Source: Symbiodinium natans
Taxonomy: Eukaryota > Sar > Dinophyceae > Suessiales > Symbiodiniaceae
Direction of reading: 5' to 3'
Length of the DNA stretch: 64,000 nt
NCBI GenBank assembly: GCA_905221605.1
Contig: CAJNDS010002415.1
Span: 115,001 to 179,000 of the forward strand
The notes under the pieces are model-generated. The model was not told where the DNA came from. It searched no databases and saw only the letters and a program-made list of their open reading frames with translations. This document shows, in pieces, positions 61,272-64,000 of this stretch (the stretch's first letter is position 1; every line of letters begins with the position of its first letter). The position numbers were made by a program, and so were the translations under genes.

Positions 61272-61399
61272 ACTGGCCAGTTAGAGCACCGCAGCTTGCA
61301 GGCGGAGCACTCAGCAAGCGCAGCACGGGGAGCTCAACTCAGCGCCAGAAACCCTAAAACCGAAACCACACAGGTACACGAACAAAAACCCCCCGGCAT
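61272..61399 (-). other. Spacer between RT stop and GKGKG ORF
   Basis: 128 bp with no frame of its own. On the coding strand it contains GGTTTTAGGGTTTC, about one and a half telomeric units, the only telomere-like sequence noticed right of 59.7 kb. It could be a small intron or an internal UTR. Confidence 0.4.
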
Positions 61400-64000
61400 T
61401 CACGACTCCCAGTACGATGCAACCCTGTCAGGGAGATTGCTTTGCATAGCCCAAGCATGGAGCTGATTTCTGGCACACTTGCTTGCTGCAGGGAAATGAT
61501 GGGCATGTGTCCACAACTTTTCAATGATCTGCCTAGGATATCCTGAGAGGATCCAAAGCTGAAGCTCGGCGGAAACAGCTTTACGCAACTCATTTTGGGG
61601 TAACTGCAGCGTCCTAAGTCGCACAAGTTTTGAAGCGACGAGCCCACGGGCTTCACGCAAATCAAAACTGCAAAATCCTCTCCAGGGCTTAAGTCTGAAT
61701 TTGGCGGGAGCGTGTTTACCTGCCTGATCTCGCCAGTCGGCCTCTGCGAGGTCAGCTCTTATGCGGATGTCATTATTTTCAGGCACTATCCAAATATCAA
61801 GGAAAGGGACACCCAGCTTACTACTTGGTGCAGCTTCAAACTTGATCGGGGGAGTGTAAATGGTGTCAACGAGGTCTAGGAGGCAGTCGTCACAAAGCAC
61901 TTTTGACGCGGTGGCAACATCGTCAACGTAGCGGACAAAAGCAGCGACTTCGTGAAACTCCCAGGTTTCATCCGGCAGAAAACCAAGCTGAACCTGTGCA
62001 AGTTTGTTTTTGACCCATTTAAACTCGTCAAAAGCTAAAACCAGGGAGGCAATAGCTTTACTACAGTGACCTCCTATAGGTACACCCCGGACCTGTTTAA
62101 ACAGAAACCTTCCTAAACGGACAGTAGGTTGCGACAGGGCCAGCGTCAGCACAGTGAGAATATCGGCCCAGCGCCAGATCTTGGCACGCTGGTTGAAATG
62201 TCCAGCGCACTTTGACAGCCAAGTGTGCAACCTTTTTTTCCTAGTCACGGCTATCCCAGCAGCGTCATTATTTTCCTGGAGAATCTTTTGGAACTCCTGC
62301 GCTGCGAGAAGAACCCTGTCAACAGGCAGTTCTTCATACATTTGTGCAGCATCTAGCACTTGGACACAGACCTGTGCTTTGCTTTTGCTGCAACGGGCAC
62401 ACACGCACGGCTCAGAACTGCTGCGCAGTCTTGCCACTGCACGTCTCAAGTCAGGGATGGCAGTGTGCAAGTTTGCAGTTTCAAAGCCTGCGCCTAATGC
62501 GGCGATCATGCCGCTGATAGCTCGGGAAGCTCCTCGATATAGCGATTTGGCTGGGTGAGTGGACCAGGCAATGATACGTCGGAAGCAGCTGTGTCCAGCC
62601 TTCCTGCAGGTCTGTCCCACTCCGGACTGGAAGCACTTTTGCTTAAGCGTGGTATATGCATACGGAAGGCTGTAGTGGGCCCATTTAGACTTTTTTGCGA
62701 AATGGCGCAAGTGTTGTGGGAGACACTGCTCGTGCAAGCAACGGTACTCTTCAACAATGCCTTGAACGCATGCGTTGACCGGAAGCCAGTGGTCGTTGTC
62801 TTGGCGAAACATGAAAACGCACCATTGCTGATACAACCGTTTAGGGAGAACCCAGGCTGCATTACGGTCTTTATCCTCTTGCACATGTACGTGTGTAGCG
62901 TTGTGTAAGGGAAAACATGTGTCATATTGCACCTCCAGTTGCTCACGTTCGGGATGCACTAAGGTGGCAAAGAACCCTTGGATATGGCGGCTCATATCCC
63001 AAGTAAGCTTCACCCCTACCTTTTTTACGATATGACTAAGAACCTTTAAAGCATCTGCTCTGTCCTGTGACGACTTGGAACCTAGCGGAACACCCCAATG
63101 CAGCTTTACCCTGCGCATGTCTCGACAATCCTCCGGCGAAGGCCTAAGCACTTGAAGTGGACAGCTGAGTAGCTGCTCATCACGGATGTCCTTTGCTACG
63201 CTTTTGTACCGCCAACAGTCCGAGCGCTTGGCAGTTTTCCCACGGACAGGCGAGTAACTGAACAGTATCCACTTTTGGGAAAGGCTAAGCCGGGCACTGT
63301 GGAGGACACTAGCAATGGACTTATGGAACACGGAGGTAGGCACTTTAGGGGGCCAGGGAACATATGTGCGTCGGCATGTGCGCTCCCCAAACTGCCGAAG
63401 TTTGTAGTCTAGTCGTTTCCGGCACCGAGTGGCAGCGGTTGTGCTGGGTAACTTGCGCAACGCAAGGCCAATCACAATGGCCATTTCGCCAGCGTGACGA
63501 ACACGGGACTGAAACCGGCAGCAAAGGCTGTCCCAGCACACGTACTGAGCATCAGCGACATATCTGACAAGAAGAGTCTGAAACTTATCGTTGCCGATAT
63601 CTACAGGCCCAAAACCCCCGCCTTCAAGCAAGAGGCTCCTGCATGCTAGGGTATAGGCATCTTTGTAGGGAAGCTTGAGTAAGGACCTACTAAGGCAAAA
63701 CGGAAGGGGAGAAGGGGCTAGCCTACGCCTAGCAACCCTACTTAAATGGTCTTGCTGGGCTTGGATGCAGTCCGCATTGCGCACCGCGCACTTGCGACGC
63801 CTAGGTCGGCATCGTGTCTTGGCACGGCACGCTGTGTTTCGCGGTCCGATTGCCGACGTGTTTGCTTTCGGTTGCCAGCAGCTTACGCTGGCAGTTTCAA
63901 GCGTACGAATGTAGCTTTCTTCCCCGGTGGCAAGAATCCAGAACATCGTGTCAGCAGCATGCACAGTCTTAAACAGGCGGACTTTGTGGTTCAACACAGG
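61400..64000 (-). CDS. Reverse transcriptase, Penelope-like element type (5' end outside window)
   Basis: Open frame of about 866 codons, still open at the right edge; the first in-window start is only GTG, so the true N-terminus is outside. Motifs, numbered from that GTG: EDKD at 374-377 (place of the DKG motif of Penelope-like RTs), LPYAYTTLKQK at 444-454, RRII at 473-476, motif A D549 followed by MY at 553-554, motif B GVPIGG at 638-643, catalytic YVDD at 690-693, FLDI at 732-735 and GYP at 819-821. All three catalytic aspartates are present. The order DKG-like, K/R fingers, DxxxMY, GxPxGG, YVDD, FLD, GYP is that of Penelope-like RTs, a sister group of telomerase. No GIY-YIG nuclease follows the RT: the ORF ends about 45 residues after GYP. 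A Cys cluster (CVCARC, 531-536) sits just before motif A. An intact frame suggests a recent or active element. RT identity is firm; the class is an inference from motif layout. Confidence 0.85.
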   Translation of the reverse strand, partial: PVLNHKVRLFKTVHAADTMFWILATGEESYIRTLETASVSCWQPKANTSAIGPRNTACRAKTRCRPRRRKCAVRNADCIQAQQDHLSRVARRRLAPSPLPFCLSRSLLKLPYKDAYTLACRSLLLEGGGFGPVDIGNDKFQTLLVRYVADAQYVCWDSLCCRFQSRVRHAGEMAIVIGLALRKLPSTTAATRCRKRLDYKLRQFGERTCRRTYVPWPPKVPTSVFHKSIASVLHSARLSLSQKWILFSYSPVRGKTAKRSDCWRYKSVAKDIRDEQLLSCPLQVLRPSPEDCRDMRRVKLHWGVPLGSKSSQDRADALKVLSHIVKKVGVKLTWDMSRHIQGFFATLVHPEREQLEVQYDTCFPLHNATHVHVQEDKDRNAAWVLPKRLYQQWCVFMFRQDNDHWLPVNACVQGIVEEYRCLHEQCLPQHLRHFAKKSKWAHYSLPYAYTTLKQKCFQSGVGQTCRKAGHSCFRRIIAWSTHPAKSLYRGASRAISGMIAALGAGFETANLHTAIPDLRRAVARLRSSSEPCVCARCSKSKAQVCVQVLDAAQMYEELPVDRVLLAAQEFQKILQENNDAAGIAVTRKKRLHTWLSKCAGHFNQRAKIWRWADILTVLTLALSQPTVRLGRFLFKQVRGVPIGGHCSKAIASLVLAFDEFKWVKNKLAQVQLGFLPDETWEFHEVAAFVRYVDDVATASKVLCDDCLLDLVDTIYTPPIKFEAAPSSKLGVPFLDIWIVPENNDIRIRADLAEADWRDQAGKHAPAKFRLKPWRGFCSFDLREARGLVASKLVRLRTLQLPQNELRKAVSAELQLWILSGYPRQIIEKLWTHAHHFPAASKCARNQLHAWAMQSNLPDRVASYWES

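Noticed and set aside
60082-61466. Plus-strand frames of 126-192 codons opposite the GKGKG and RT ORFs
   Set aside because: Antisense shadows; low-complexity Cys/Ser composition and no motif.
61400-64000. Telomerase reverse transcriptase (TERT)
   Set aside because: Tempting beside so many telomeric repeats, but TERT-specific T and CP motifs are absent and the FLDI and GYP motifs and the DKG-like segment fit a Penelope-like RT.
1-64000. CRISPR array, tRNA, rRNA, dinoflagellate spliced-leader relic
   Set aside because: Looked for and not seen. The evenly spaced repeats are telomere-type tandem arrays without unique spacers of constant length.

Overview
What it is. This is eukaryotic nuclear DNA with no sign of a bacterial, organellar or viral backbone. 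The dominant word is the plant/alveolate telomere heptamer TTTAGGG (CCCTAAA on the other strand), present in well over a hundred blocks. The best guess is a dinoflagellate (Symbiodiniaceae-like). Reasons: TTTAGGG repeats, coding segments that lie almost entirely on one strand, GC and possibly GA intron donors beside GT, a GKGKGKG-rich protein, and hairpin 'introner'-like introns. No spliced-leader relic was seen, so the assignment is an inference.

Left 59.6 kb. At first sight this looks like subtelomeric junk: telomeric blocks in both orientations alternating with 40-300 bp of unique sequence. I read it instead as a run of minus-strand genes with very small exons. Many unique spacers have an open, protein-like minus-strand frame. 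They are flanked by AG on the 5' side and by GT or GC on the 3' side, where GT is very often the GT of GTTTAGGG. The clearest case is a C2-domain gene (33.4-35.6 kb, probably ending at 30.4 kb with a C-terminal membrane anchor). Eight consecutive exons join in phase, and their C2 motifs come in the correct N-to-C order. Its introns are mostly telomeric repeat, and two of them are only 91 bp. Other exons encode helical or coiled-coil segments, TPR-like helices, a repeated GFSAREL motif (0-6 kb), more C2-like strands (51.8-52.0 kb) and a possible first exon with a signal peptide (43.7 kb).

The introns also hold at least ten families of 80-150 bp hairpin elements with terminal inverted repeats (called A to N here). 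Element tips often coincide with the inferred splice sites. One copy (B1) is bounded by a 9-bp direct repeat, and removing another (B4) joins its two flanks in frame. Telomeric arrays interrupt several of these elements, twice with a flanking duplication.

Right 4.3 kb. After the last telomeric block the sequence changes to ordinary, repeat-free DNA. A long minus-strand ORF runs off the right edge and encodes a reverse transcriptase of Penelope-like type. It is followed downstream by a GKGKGKG/coiled-coil ORF and an in-frame extension.

Limits. Exons shorter than about 80 bp can be open by chance, and gene boundaries other than those stated are unknown. RNA evidence is needed for most single exons. 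No tRNA, rRNA, CRISPR or operon features were seen.
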